NCBI RefSeq assembly: GCF_001244995.1 | Contig: NZ_LN869528.1 | Location: 136,773 to 200,772, forward strand | Direction: 5' to 3' | From: Intestinimonas massiliensis (ex Afouda et al. 2020) | Lineage (GTDB): Bacteria > Bacillota > Clostridia > Oscillospirales > Oscillospiraceae | Length of the DNA stretch: 64,000 nucleotides | In this document: positions 48,370 through 56,809 of the stretch, piece by piece | Numbering within the stretch: the stretch's first letter is position 1 | Layout of the letters: each line of letters starts with the position of its first letter | Program-made: the position numbers and the translations under genes | The notes under the pieces: generated by a model | Database searches by the model: none | Seen by the model: the letters and a program-made list of their open reading frames with translations, nothing else | What the model was told of the DNA's origin: nothing

Positions 48370-48674
48370 TCGCTCATCTCCGGCGGCTTCGGTATCGGCA
48401 TCCACCATTCCACCGTGGGATTCTCCCACTCGGGGTATTCTTCAACGATCCACCCATCGCTATCGCAATAGCTTGCAATGCAAGCAGCGCTTATCAGTGT
48501 GATATTCGCTTTTGGCTTCCCGCTTACCAGCGCAAGGATAAAGCTATCGTCCCTCGGGATCTCGACGTCAGGGTCCCGCCACTCAAGATCGATCAATCTT
48601 TGCTTGACCTCGCGGAGTATCGCGCACCCGTGGATCCCTCGGCGCAGGCTCAAAATTAGTTCATCGATCCTCAT
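48366..48674 (-). CDS. DUF551-like protein
   Basis: A 102-residue protein from ATG 48674. The end EWENPTVEWWMPIPKPPEM carries the DUF551 signature (W-W-M-P-I/L-P-x-P-P). DUF551 proteins are frequent in phage early regions; the function is unknown. The start overlaps the preceding gene's end by 14 nt. Confidence 0.75.
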   Translation of the reverse strand: MRIDELILSLRRGIHGCAILREVKQRLIDLEWRDPDVEIPRDDSFILALVSGKPKANITLISAACIASYCDSDGWIVEEYPEWENPTVEWWMPIPKPPEMSE

Positions 48675-49176
48675 CTCTATCCATCCTTTCCGCCAGCCGG
48701 GCCACCTTCTCGCCGCGCTTGGCCTCCGATAACGGGGCAACGTCAAAGAGCAGCCGCATCTGATCGAGCATGATGCCAACGTCCGCGAGCTCTTCGGCGA
48801 TGTTATCGAGATTGTCAGCGCCGCGGCCATGCTTACAGACGGCAAGCTGCAGCTCCGCCATCTCTTCGTACAGCATCTTGATCTGCGCTTCTGGGCCGTA
48901 GTGGGCCAGGGCTTTCTTAAATATGTACATTTCAACGGGGTTCATTTTGCAGTCCTTACACCGCGCCACTGGCGCAACATCGGCGGCGGACATAATCTTG
49001 TTCCACTTCTCAACAACTTCTTCCCGCGAAAATCCATGTACGCTAACGAGTAAACCGTTGTCGCAAGAATGGTCAATGCAATAACATGTATTGCGCCTGG
49101 GGGTAAGCTGATATCCGTATACTCTTGGTTTCTCCGGCTCCTTCCCGCAAAATATGCATACATTCAGTTCAGCCAT
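48661..49176 (-). CDS. zinc-finger (Lar-like) plus MazG-like NTP pyrophosphohydrolase
   Basis: A 171-residue protein from ATG 49176. The first half has CIFCGKEPEKP...CYCIDHSC and ends FSREEVVEKWNKIM, which follows Lar-type restriction alleviation proteins, with a second pair CKDC. The second half has the MazG motif: YEEMAELQLA (EExxE) and EELADVGIMLD (ExxD), so a metal-dependent nucleotide pyrophosphohydrolase. The fusion suggests an anti-defence or nucleotide-pool role in infection. Confidence 0.65.
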   Translation of the reverse strand: MAELNVCIFCGKEPEKPRVYGYQLTPRRNTCYCIDHSCDNGLLVSVHGFSREEVVEKWNKIMSAADVAPVARCKDCKMNPVEMYIFKKALAHYGPEAQIKMLYEEMAELQLAVCKHGRGADNLDNIAEELADVGIMLDQMRLLFDVAPLSEAKRGEKVARLAERMDRDEDR

Positions 49177-49192
49177 CGTCCACATCCTCCTC

Positions 49193-49336
49193 CTAGTCGC
49201 AATCCACGCAGTAGTCCCGCAAAACCGGCTCACCGGCTAAGTTGCATATCTGGCAGTCCCCGTCCCAATCTTCGCAAACACTATGCGCCTTACACACCCC
49301 GCGCATAAAGCAGTTGGAGCATTTCGGTTCAGTCAT
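49193..49336 (-). CDS. 47-residue cysteine-rich protein
   Basis: It starts at ATG 49336, coupled to the next gene's end. Eight Cys lie in pairs (CSNCFMRGVCKAHSVC, then CQICNLAG, YCVDCD), which should bind two zinc ions. It is probably a small phage DNA- or protein-binding factor. No name can be given. Confidence 0.6.
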   Translation of the reverse strand: MTEPKCSNCFMRGVCKAHSVCEDWDGDCQICNLAGEPVLRDYCVDCD

Positions 49337-49542
49337 CCTGTCCCTCCTCCGTCGGTGAGCAGCATCTCTTTTTTTTTGATGTACCGGATTAGCCCAGCAA
49401 AGGTCGGCCGCTTTCCCTCCGCTTCGCATGTAACGGCATAAAACTTCACGCCCTCACCAATCTCAGCCAGCCAATCTTCGCCGTAATGGTCGTGATAGGC
49501 TTCTTGTTCCCAGCATTCCAACAATTCAGAGTATTTCTTCAA
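49333..49542 (-). CDS. small hypothetical phage protein
   Basis: A 69-residue protein (MKKYSELLECWEQEAYHDHY; RPTFAGLIRYIKKKEMLLTD). Acidic first half, basic helix later. It overlaps both neighbours by 4 nt, so it belongs to a coupled early operon. No recognisable family. Confidence 0.6.
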   Translation of the reverse strand: MKKYSELLECWEQEAYHDHYGEDWLAEIGEGVKFYAVTCEAEGKRPTFAGLIRYIKKKEMLLTDGGGTG

Positions 49543-50189
49543 TTACCGCCACCTCCAAGGGCCTCATCCTTGCTGATCCGCTCGAACTCGATCACCCACA
49601 CCCAGGGATCTGCATCCCAACCGGAAGTATCCCGGTCGGCGGGTTTGACGGTGCGATCCCACAACTTTATAAACGGGGTAGCATATCGCCAAAACTCATA
49701 ATTGTCCCTGTTAACACACGGGCCATCCATGCAGCCATCAGTGTATGCGGAACACTTGCAGCCGCCAGGCAAATGACCGAGTGGAATAACTCCTTCAGCA
49801 AGCAATTCCGTGTAAGAGATTTCCTGCAGCCGCTCCACTCGCACATCGGTGACCCGCAGGAATATCCGCGCGGCCTCCTTGGGCATGTGGATGGATGGAC
49901 GCCAGCGGTCATCACAATCCCAACCATCCGGTTCCTCTCCATCTACTCGGTACACAAATCCGTAGGGCATTTCCGCCCAGGTCTCCCGCACATACAGGAT
50001 GTCGCCGGACTTATAGGGAGGGCGGTAAACCATGGGTTCCTCGGCGTTCGCAAAGCATCCAGGCCAGCACATTGAATCCGGCATAGGGAACAGTGCTGCT
50101 TTCGGCTGCGGCATCACCACCCTCCGCGTGACGGTCTTCCGCCCATCCAAGATCGCCCGCACCATTTCGGTGTTAAACAGGATCGGTTT
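49539..50189 (-). CDS. ASCH-like domain phage protein
   Basis: About 216 residues from GTG 50189 with AAAGGAGG 5 nt upstream. PILFNTEMVRAILDGRKTVT RRVV is the ASCH/YqfB-type start, and DILYVRETWAEMPYGFVYRV plus PFIKLWDRTVKP follow in phage proteins usually called morphogenetic or ASCH proteins. RNA or modified-base binding is suspected for the family. It is in the early operon and overlaps the next gene by 4 nt. Confidence 0.75.
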   Translation of the reverse strand, partial: KPILFNTEMVRAILDGRKTVTRRVVMPQPKAALFPMPDSMCWPGCFANAEEPMVYRPPYKSGDILYVRETWAEMPYGFVYRVDGEEPDGWDCDDRWRPSIHMPKEAARIFLRVTDVRVERLQEISYTELLAEGVIPLGHLPGGCKCSAYTDGCMDGPCVNRDNYEFWRYATPFIKLWDRTVKPADRDTSGWDADPWVWVIEFERISKDEALGGGGN

Positions 50190-50212
50190 CACGTGTGCCT
50201 CCTTTCGTCGCC

Positions 50213-50485
50213 TCATCCTCCGCACCGCCCCTCCCGGTCAGCCCGGGCCAGCTCACGGAGGCGGGAGACATTGATCCCATAGCATCGAGCGGTAGACTTC
50301 ATATAGCCATCTTCGACATCCTGCTTGATTTTTTTGATTTCCTCCGGCTCCAGGCCTGTGTCCTCGTAGGCGGCGAGACGGTTGATTACCGTTGGAATCT
50401 TAAACGCTTGCTCTGTCGGTGTAGCACCGTCTTTATTCGCAATGGCAACCCGTCCATCTGATCGTCTTACAGTCAACCTATCCAT
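50213..50485 (-). CDS. hypothetical early phage protein
   Basis: A 90-residue protein from ATG 50485 (MDRLTVRRSDGRVAIANKDG). INRLAAYEDTGLEPEEIKKI is a block common in Firmicute phage early proteins of unknown function, typically one to two per genome. AGGAGG-like sequence precedes it. No catalytic motif. Confidence 0.7.
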   Translation of the reverse strand: MDRLTVRRSDGRVAIANKDGATPTEQAFKIPTVINRLAAYEDTGLEPEEIKKIKQDVEDGYMKSTARCYGINVSRLRELARADREGRCGG

Positions 50486-50498
50486 GTTCAACCCTCCT

Positions 50499-50759
50499 TT
50501 AGGCTTCTCCATTCTCGCGCAGGGGGCACCAGCGCGGCGATGTCTTGATGTTCGGATATTCCTCGCCGGGTTTCGTGAATCCAATAAAGGCCGCCATCCT
50601 GGGGCTGTGCGGGCAAACTCGCGAGAAAGTCTCCACAGCCGTGGGGTGCTTACACATACAGTCTCCGCGCGGCCCTTCCGGGCGGCTGTTGCCAGTAATT
50701 CGCGCTCTGCCGGTCAACTCCATGTGCTCGCACTGCCTGCATACGGGTATCCTTTTCAC
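50499..50759 (-). CDS. cysteine-containing hypothetical phage protein
   Basis: An 86-residue protein with scattered Cys (IPVCRQCEHMELTGRARITG; CMCKHPTAVETF; VCPHSPRM; WCPLRENGEA). The pattern suggests a zinc fold similar to small early phage proteins. The function is unknown. It lies between the PcfJ-like gene and the early operon. Confidence 0.6.
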   Translation of the reverse strand: MKRIPVCRQCEHMELTGRARITGNSRPEGPRGDCMCKHPTAVETFSRVCPHSPRMAAFIGFTKPGEEYPNIKTSPRWCPLRENGEA

Positions 50760-50797
50760 GTTTCCGCCTCCTTTTGGTCCTCATCGCCTCGTCAGTC

Positions 50798-52564
50798 TCA
50801 CGCCGTACTGGGCTGGACAGCCTTTCTGCATATCGGCTTCCCAGCGCTGTCTCTGGGCGCACCGGCCCTGACCCAGCTCAGCCACAGGTCCTCAAAGGCC
50901 CGCACCTCCGGGGTTCGTGGGCAGTTCCGCATCCCCCGGTTCTGCTGTACTGTCAGCTTCCGTTCATCCAGCTCCAGGGTGTAGAAGGACTTCCGGGGCA
51001 TGTTCTTCCTCCGGATGAAGAAAATGGCCGTTTTCCCGTTGGCGTGCTTCTTCCCATAGGTGCTGACGCAGTGGTGGAGGGCGTTGCCCTCATCGGTCAG
51101 CTCCTGCTGGCTGGCCGCTGGCCGGATCAGCAGGCCGTCCGCCGCGAAGGCGTACTTGCGCAGCACCATCCGACGTACCCGAAACTTGGACGCCAGCCCC
51201 TTCTCCTCCAGTTGGGACATCTGGGCGGTGGCCTCGTCGTGGGCGGCGAACAGATCATGTGGGTAGTGCACTCGCTCATTGCTCAGGTCCCAGCCCAGCC
51301 GCTCCGCCATGTCCCAGTAATCTGTGAGGATCTGCACATCCGGTACCTGGGCATACGCCGGCGGGTCCTCGTCCTCCGGCTCCGGGACGTAGTTGGCCTC
51401 CCACTGCCCGCACTGCTGAAGCAGGTACCGGATGCTCTTGGCCACTGGGCCGCGGCCCACCAGTTGTCCCACATGCTCGTCGCCCAGGTAGAAGGCGTTG
51501 ACGATGTCTTCCCCGGTCAGGAGCTCCCCCGCCGCCTTGCTGTATCGAAACAGGTCCCAAAAGAGCTGGTTCCAGTCCTGCTCCCGGGCCAGGCGCAGCT
51601 CTTCCCGGTTCAGGTGCAGCATTTTGGCGGGCCTGGTCTGGCTCCAGTCCAGCTCAGGGATATCCAGCCTGCCCTTCGTGTTCTTGTCCCACTTGGCTGC
51701 CCGGACCTGGCTGTAAATGAGATCGTCCAGCACTTGTGGCAGACCGTGGACCAGCGCCGCCTCCACATTGGGGTGGGCCTGATAGAGCCGCAGCCAGGCC
51801 ACCGGGAAGTGGAACGCTCCGGGCCGGTCCTCCATATAGACGTCCAGCTTGCAGTGGGGCAGGCAGCTCTCCGCCACCAGCTCATCGGTGAGGCCGAAGA
51901 TGTTGTCCTCCTCCCCCCACTGCTCCATCCAATCCCGGGGCTGCCGCCACTCCCGGTTGTACTGGATGAAATAACCGGCATGGCCGCTGTAGGCGTTGCT
52001 CCAGCCCTTGAGCTGGGTGCAGTCCGAAGCGGAGAACACATAGGACTCCGCCGGGATGGCATCCAGGTGCTCCCCACCTCCGAAGGACACCTTTCTCTGG
52101 ATCACCCAGCCCGTCAGGGCCAGCAGGTGATCGGGGCCCACCACGGCGGCGCTCATAGCCCGTCCCTCGGCGGAGACAAAATAGCCCTTCCGCCGCAGGT
52201 CCGCCTTCCGGCGGATCTGGACCTGAACGCCGCAGTTGGGGCAGAGGATCTCTTCCCCATCCTCGTACACCATCCCGCCCTCTACCTCGGTAAAGCTCTC
52301 CGGCAGGATAAATCCATAGCCCTTTTGTCCCCGGCCGTAGTGGTACAGATCCAGATAGCCGCAACAGGAGCACTGCACGCGGACCATCTTCCGCTTCCGG
52401 GGTCTGGCCCACTCGTCCAGCATCACGTCCAGGCCGTAGTCCTCCACCCACTCCAGCTCATAGATGAAACCGTGGGTGTCCAGCTCATCCTGAAGGATTG
52501 CCGAGGCCCAGGTGAGAAAGCCCTCCGGCGGCTGGCGGGACACCAGTTTACGCACATCCTCCAT
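50798..52564 (-). CDS. PcfJ-like protein
   Basis: A 588-residue protein from ATG 52564. A zinc ribbon (VQCSCCGYLDLYHYGRGQKG...CPNCGVQVQIRRKA) is in the first quarter. The C-terminal part, ELTDEGNALHHCVSTYGKKHANGKTAIFFI and YTLELDERKLTVQQNRG, is the PcfJ signature, as in conjugative plasmids of enterococci and many phages. The function is unknown; linkage to PcfK is conserved. It follows the PcfK-like gene closely. Confidence 0.88.
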   Translation of the reverse strand: MEDVRKLVSRQPPEGFLTWASAILQDELDTHGFIYELEWVEDYGLDVMLDEWARPRKRKMVRVQCSCCGYLDLYHYGRGQKGYGFILPESFTEVEGGMVYEDGEEILCPNCGVQVQIRRKADLRRKGYFVSAEGRAMSAAVVGPDHLLALTGWVIQRKVSFGGGEHLDAIPAESYVFSASDCTQLKGWSNAYSGHAGYFIQYNREWRQPRDWMEQWGEEDNIFGLTDELVAESCLPHCKLDVYMEDRPGAFHFPVAWLRLYQAHPNVEAALVHGLPQVLDDLIYSQVRAAKWDKNTKGRLDIPELDWSQTRPAKMLHLNREELRLAREQDWNQLFWDLFRYSKAAGELLTGEDIVNAFYLGDEHVGQLVGRGPVAKSIRYLLQQCGQWEANYVPEPEDEDPPAYAQVPDVQILTDYWDMAERLGWDLSNERVHYPHDLFAAHDEATAQMSQLEEKGLASKFRVRRMVLRKYAFAADGLLIRPAASQQELTDEGNALHHCVSTYGKKHANGKTAIFFIRRKNMPRKSFYTLELDERKLTVQQNRGMRNCPRTPEVRAFEDLWLSWVRAGAPRDSAGKPICRKAVQPSTA

Positions 52565-52568
52565 GTCC

Positions 52569-52907
52569 TCACCCCCAGAAGTCGGCCAGATCCAGCCCGA
52601 GGAGGCCGGTAGAGCCGGACTCCTGCCGCTGGGGCAGTCCGTAGAACTCCCGTAGGATGCGGTCGGACTCCGCCGGGGTGACACAGGCAAAGCCCCCGCT
52701 CTTGTGGCTGTCCGCGAAGGCCTTGATCTTCTTCTCCGCCTCCACGATGGACATGGCCTCCACCTCCAGGTCCTGGGCCAGGAGCTCGGCACACGCCGGC
52801 TCCGCCCGGCACAGGTCCATGAGCTGCTCCGCCACCATCCACTGAGGGGAGCGCTCCTTTACCTTGCTCTGCTGCTCTTTCAGCTTCCGGATCGCCTCCT
52901 GGATCAT
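52569..52907 (-). CDS. PcfK-like protein
   Basis: A 112-residue protein from ATG 52907, which overlaps the DUF3102 stop as ATGA. It is helical (IQEAIRKLKEQQSKVKERSP), then FADSHKSGGFACVTPAESDR and FYGLPQ, matching the PcfK pattern of a helical core with GGxxCVTxxEV. PcfK and PcfJ occur as a pair. The longer GTG start at 52916 is too near the ribosome site. Confidence 0.75.
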   Translation of the reverse strand: MIQEAIRKLKEQQSKVKERSPQWMVAEQLMDLCRAEPACAELLAQDLEVEAMSIVEAEKKIKAFADSHKSGGFACVTPAESDRILREFYGLPQRQESGSTGLLGLDLADFWG

Positions 52908-54073
52908 TCCGCACACCTCCCGATGGCCTCGGCCAGGGCCCTCAGCGCCTTCTCCGCCCCTTGGGCGGCGGTATGGTCAGTCCGGCCCCGTAGCTTGAGC
53001 AGGATGCCCCTCATCTTGTTGGCGTTCTCCTGAGTCTGTTGAAAGAATGCCTTGAACATGGCAATGTCCTCATCCGAGGTGAGCACCGCGTTTTTCCGGG
53101 CCTGCTCGGAGTCCTTGAGCTGGACCTGGGCCTGCTCCAGAGCAGCCTCGGCGGCCTTGCGCTTTTCGTCGGCCTTGGCCTTCGCCTCCTTGGCCTTGTC
53201 CAGCTTTGCCTGCATCTCGGCCATGGCCTCTGCCCTGCCCTGCTCGATGGATTCCTGGTCCACCACAGTCTCCACCGCCACGTCCACCGGCCGGTTCTTC
53301 AGCTCAGTCAGCTCCTGCTCCAGGCGGGCAGCCTCCCGATCCGCCTGTTCCTTCTCCGCACGGGCCGACTCCAGCGTGGCGTTGACCAGCTTCATGTCGG
53401 CCTCCATCTTCGCCCGGGCCTGCTCCGCAGCGGCGGCGTCGGCCCTGGCGGCCTCGGCGGCTTTCCGGGCCTCGTCCCGCTCCTTGATGGCCTGCTCCAG
53501 TTGCCGGGCGGACATGTCGATAACAGGCTTTTCCTTGCCGTCCACCTCGTGGGTCTCGGTCAGAAACCGTTCCCGCTCCTCCGCCGGCAAGGCCAAGAGC
53601 GCCAAGGCTTTGGAGGCTCCCAAATCCGCAAGCGTCTGCGGATTTGACCACTCTCTGGCAAGACGCATAAAGTTCTGGGCAGTCCGCTCCGAAAACTCAA
53701 CCTGCTCGGTGAGCCAGGGCAGCCACTCCCCATGGGAAAGCATCCCTTTGGCCTCTATGAGCCGGGCGCCGATGTCCAAGATGGCCTCCCCGGCAGTCCG
53801 CTTGAGGTCTAGGATCTCCCCGGTGACGGTTTCGATGGTCCGCTCGCCAGGCTCAGGTTTGTAGCCCGACATAGCGGCCAGCTCCGCCTCCTCGGCCTCT
53901 CTCCACCGGGCTCTGCGCAACTTCTCCTGGTCGTCGATCTCAGCGCCCGGCCGGGCGTTGTTGTAATAATAAGGGCACTCCAGCTCCCGGCCGACATAGG
54001 TGCACTTCTTCTCACACTCGGCCTGGAGAGGACAGAGATCATTCGTTTTTCCCATAGTCTTTCCCATGGTCAA
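52904..54073 (-). CDS. DUF3102 domain protein with long coiled coil
   Basis: A 389-residue protein. An N-terminal Cys cluster (CPLQAECEKKCTYVGRELEC) precedes the DUF3102 domain (AILDIGARLIEAKGMLSHGE, LTEQVEFSERTAQNFMRLAR), a ParB/Noc-like helical DNA-binding module. From about residue 190 it is a continuous coiled coil rich in Ala/Glu/Lys. It may condense or tether phage DNA. DUF3102 proteins are common in early phage regions of Clostridia. Confidence 0.85.
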   Translation of the reverse strand: MTMGKTMGKTNDLCPLQAECEKKCTYVGRELECPYYYNNARPGAEIDDQEKLRRARWREAEEAELAAMSGYKPEPGERTIETVTGEILDLKRTAGEAILDIGARLIEAKGMLSHGEWLPWLTEQVEFSERTAQNFMRLAREWSNPQTLADLGASKALALLALPAEERERFLTETHEVDGKEKPVIDMSARQLEQAIKERDEARKAAEAARADAAAAEQARAKMEADMKLVNATLESARAEKEQADREAARLEQELTELKNRPVDVAVETVVDQESIEQGRAEAMAEMQAKLDKAKEAKAKADEKRKAAEAALEQAQVQLKDSEQARKNAVLTSDEDIAMFKAFFQQTQENANKMRGILLKLRGRTDHTAAQGAEKALRALAEAIGRCAE

Positions 54074-54080
54074 ACTCCTT

Positions 54081-54281
54081 TCAGCGTTGGTTAAAATATA
54101 AAGTTTGCCTCAAGGTGTGCCCATTTACCTTGTACTCTACGATGTAAAAGCGTCGCTCTGGATGTATGTACCAAACGGTACCCTCTACTGTGGGGACCTT
54201 CGGATTTTGACGCTCTACGGCAACGGACGCTTCCTCGGCAAAAACCGATGGCTTAAAGCGCACTCTATCCCCGATCTGCAA
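54081..54281 (-). CDS. small beta-barrel-like protein
   Basis: A 66-residue protein (MQIGDRVRFKPSVFAEEASV; GTVWYIHPERRFYIVEYKVN). G-x-x-V-x-F-K-P and GTVxYIHPE suggest an SH3-like barrel, as in other small phage early proteins. No known function. It is directly after the DnaB-type helicase gene (1 nt gap). Confidence 0.6.
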   Translation of the reverse strand: MQIGDRVRFKPSVFAEEASVAVERQNPKVPTVEGTVWYIHPERRFYIVEYKVNGHTLRQTLYFNQR

Positions 54282-55670
54282 TCAGTTTCCCTCCTTGAAT
54301 GGGTCCTCTTCGTCCTGCCCGGTCGTCTGTATCGTGAACTGCTCCGGAATCTCCTCCTTTATTTTCCGCCGGTAGGACATACCGGCGATCTTACTGGAGG
54401 CCATGGAAAAGGCCAGCTTGCAGCCGCCCACGGCGCCGTGTCGGTTCTTGGCCAGGTCCACCTCCAGGAGGGAGGGAACGGTGGGGTCCACGCTGTCTCG
54501 CTCCGCGTAGTAGTCCTCCCGGTAGAGGAAGATCACTCCGTCGGCGTCTTGCTCCAGAGCGCCGGTATCCCGGAGGTCGGAGAGCTTAGGCCGCTTGTCC
54601 TGCCGGGCCTCCACCTCCCGGTTGAGCTGGCATAGGACCAAAATGGGCAGATGCAGGGTCCTTGCCAGGTTTTTGAGGGCGCCGGAGATCTCCGTGGTGT
54701 ACTCGTACCTCCCGGCCCGCCGGGCCTCCGGCGGCGGCAGGATCTTGCCAAAATAGTCCACTACGATGAGCCGCAGCCCGCCGATGCTCCGGGCCAGGAC
54801 CCCGATGTCGTCCACCGTCACTGTTGGGGTATCGTTGGACCAGAATGCCAGCCCCGCCAGCTTCCGGGCGGCCGCGGCCACCCGGTCCTCCTCGTCTTGG
54901 GTGAGGGCCTGCATGAGGAGCTTTTGGGAGGGGACACCGGTCTCCCGGGAGAGGCGCTTGGCGGAGAGCTGCTCCGTGTCCATCTCCAGAGAGACGAAGA
55001 GCACCGGGTCCACCTGGGCCACCCGGTCGGCGATATTGAGGGCCAGGGTGGTCTTGCCCATGCCGGGCCGGGCAGCCAGCAGGTAGAGGCCGGAGTTGAG
55101 CATCCCGCCGCCCAGGAGCTCATCTAGGGCCATGTAGCCCGTGCAGACATAGCCTTTGGCGTCTCCTTCTTCCACGGACTCCCGCTGCCTGTAGTAGGCC
55201 ATGATGCCGTCGTTTGGGCTGACCAGCTTGCCGGTGCTGCCCTGAGCGGCCAGGGCGTCCAGCCGCTGTCCTGCGGCGGAGAGGAGGGCGGCCGGGTCCT
55301 CCCGGGACGCCACACCTGCCCGGATGGTCTCCGCCGTCTCCAGCAGACCATCCCGCAGTCGGTCCTCCCGGACCAGCCTAATGTATTCCCCCACGTTGGC
55401 AGCGGTGGGGGTAATCTCCATGAGCTCCATAGCGTACCGGGCGGAGACCTGGCTCCCCAGCTTCCGGGCCCGGTCCAGAATCAGGAGCGGGTCCAGTGCG
55501 CTGCCCTCCCGCTCCAGGGCCAGGGCGGCCCGGTAGAGGGCACAGTCAGCCTCCAGGCGGAAGTCCTCCGGCTTGAGAGAGCGCTCCACCTCGGGGAGAC
55601 AGCGGGGATCTACCAGGATGGACCCCAGGACACTCTGCTCGGCCAGGGCCTCGTAGGTGTGCTCATCCAT
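54282..55670 (-). CDS. dnaB: replicative DNA helicase, DnaB-like
   Basis: A 462-residue helicase. N-terminal DnaB domain (EQSVLGSILVDPRCLPEVER), then RecA-like core with Walker A AARPGMGKTTLALNIA, Walker B LIVVDYFGKI, VLCQLNREVEAR and SDLRDTGALEQDADGVIFLY. It unwinds DNA at the phage fork. The organizer gene upstream overlaps by 8 nt, the usual loader/helicase pair. Confidence 0.94.
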   Translation of the reverse strand: MDEHTYEALAEQSVLGSILVDPRCLPEVERSLKPEDFRLEADCALYRAALALEREGSALDPLLILDRARKLGSQVSARYAMELMEITPTAANVGEYIRLVREDRLRDGLLETAETIRAGVASREDPAALLSAAGQRLDALAAQGSTGKLVSPNDGIMAYYRQRESVEEGDAKGYVCTGYMALDELLGGGMLNSGLYLLAARPGMGKTTLALNIADRVAQVDPVLFVSLEMDTEQLSAKRLSRETGVPSQKLLMQALTQDEEDRVAAAARKLAGLAFWSNDTPTVTVDDIGVLARSIGGLRLIVVDYFGKILPPPEARRAGRYEYTTEISGALKNLARTLHLPILVLCQLNREVEARQDKRPKLSDLRDTGALEQDADGVIFLYREDYYAERDSVDPTVPSLLEVDLAKNRHGAVGGCKLAFSMASSKIAGMSYRRKIKEEIPEQFTIQTTGQDEEDPFKEGN

Positions 55671-56463
55671 CCGGGACCATCACCTCCTCCCCGTCGATGA
55701 CCTCGGTGTGCCAGCCGGTGAGCTGCTGGGCCTGGGTCTTGACGGGCGCTGCCTTGCTGCTCTTGGGGGTGGGCTCGTCCAGCCACCGCTGGTTTCGGAG
55801 GTACCGGCAGGCGTAGGGCGCCGGCCAGTCCTCGGCCCTGACCTGCCACTTGAGGGCCCGGGCGATGGCGTCGATTAGCTCATCCTCCGGCTTGAGCCTG
55901 TCCCACTCCCGGACAGCAGACACCCGGTCCTCATGCCGGGGGTAGAACTTCCAAAATGCCTCGAACCGTTCCGGCTTCCAGGTGGGGATGCTCTTGGGCG
56001 CTCTCAGCTTCTTCGGTTCCTTTGGCTTTCGGAGCTGTCCCCCTTGGGGGACTATAGGGGGTATATATTCTATACTTGTATTATTCTCCCCGACATTTTT
56101 GTCGGGAGGGGTCTCGACAAAATTGTCAGGAGGGGTCCCGACAAAATTGTCGTGAGGGTGGTTCGGTGTGCCTTGGTCGTAGACGGCGCAAATCCGGCGT
56201 TCCAGGACCTCCTGAGTACTCTCGTCCCGGATCACGTCCACCCGCAGGTAACCCCGCTCCACCAGCACCGCAAAAAGCCGGCTGATACTCCGTTCGGACA
56301 GGCTGAACAGCTCCGCAAAGTAGCCGTTTTGGGCGTAGCAGTACCCCCGCTTGCCCGAGAGAGCGGTAACCTCTCCGTAAAGCAGCTTGGCGTTAGGTGG
56401 CAGGTCCGGGTCGTAGCGGACGAAGGAGGGGATTACAGCCCAGTAGGCCGGTCGCTCTTCCAT
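55663..56463 (-). CDS. replication initiation/organizer protein with internal iterons
   Basis: A 266-residue protein from ATG 56463. The N-terminal winged helix-turn-helix (YWAVIPSFVRYDPDLPPNAK, FAELFSLSERSISRLFAVLV) binds DNA; the C-terminal DnaD/helicase-loading-like helical part (FEAFWKFYPRHEDRVSAVRE) contacts DnaB. The linker (DNFVGTPPDNFVETPPDKNV) is encoded by three 24-bp DNA repeats, likely the replication origin. It overlaps the DnaB gene by 8 nt. Confidence 0.85.
   Translation of the reverse strand: MEERPAYWAVIPSFVRYDPDLPPNAKLLYGEVTALSGKRGYCYAQNGYFAELFSLSERSISRLFAVLVERGYLRVDVIRDESTQEVLERRICAVYDQGTPNHPHDNFVGTPPDNFVETPPDKNVGENNTSIEYIPPIVPQGGQLRKPKEPKKLRAPKSIPTWKPERFEAFWKFYPRHEDRVSAVREWDRLKPEDELIDAIARALKWQVRAEDWPAPYACRYLRNQRWLDEPTPKSSKAAPVKTQAQQLTGWHTEVIDGEEVMVPDG
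56047..56162. other. candidate phage replication origin: three 24-bp iterons plus AT-rich region
   Basis: Three consecutive 24-bp units start at 56091, 56115 and 56139. Each begins CGACAAAATTGTC (first copy CGACATTTTTGTC), a near-perfect palindrome, followed by GGAGGGGTC or a variant. An AT-rich stretch (GTATATATTCTATACTTGTA) adjoins on the left at 56061-56080. Iterons inside the replication gene next to an AT-rich unwinding region mirror the lambda O origin. Confidence 0.75.
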
Positions 56464-56470
56464 CTTCGCT

Positions 56471-56809
56471 TCACCCCTTCCCGTGTTGACATACAAATCC
56501 GTCCGTCAGGCAGACCGCGATTCCGCCGGACAAGACAGCCCAGAGCTGATCGACCTCCGGGCCCATGACCGGGTCGGCCGGCTGGTCAAACTGCTTCCAC
56601 ACCCGAAATCCGATGCTCCGCAGGTGCGACAGCCGTTCCATCGGCTTTTTTCCTTTCAGGCAGTCCGGGTATCCTCCGCCGTGGCCGGCCTCAAAGGTGA
56701 CGGACAGCTTGTCCAGCGCCTTTGCCCAGTCTTCGGCTCTTCGGGCTTCTCGGGTCTCCCTTTTGGCGACAAGCTCCGCTAAAGTCGTCTCAAAAGACAC
56801 CGCTGCCAC
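56471..56809 (-). CDS. hypothetical early phage protein
   Basis: A 112-residue protein (MAAVSFETTLAELVAKRETR; GHGGGYPDCLKGKKPMERLS; DGFVCQHGKG). The N-terminal half is a charged helix. No family is recognised. It lies just upstream of the replication organizer and its start overlaps a small upstream frame. Confidence 0.55.
   Translation of the reverse strand: MAAVSFETTLAELVAKRETREARRAEDWAKALDKLSVTFEAGHGGGYPDCLKGKKPMERLSHLRSIGFRVWKQFDQPADPVMGPEVDQLWAVLSGGIAVCLTDGFVCQHGKG

Noticed and set aside
50774-52612. A 612-codon plus-strand frame
   Set aside because: It is antisense to the PcfJ-like gene, which has clear motifs, and has no ribosome site.
56091-56162. The 24-bp repeats as a CRISPR array
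   Set aside because: They are directly adjacent with no unique spacers, lie in a coding region and are in frame with the protein. They are iterons.
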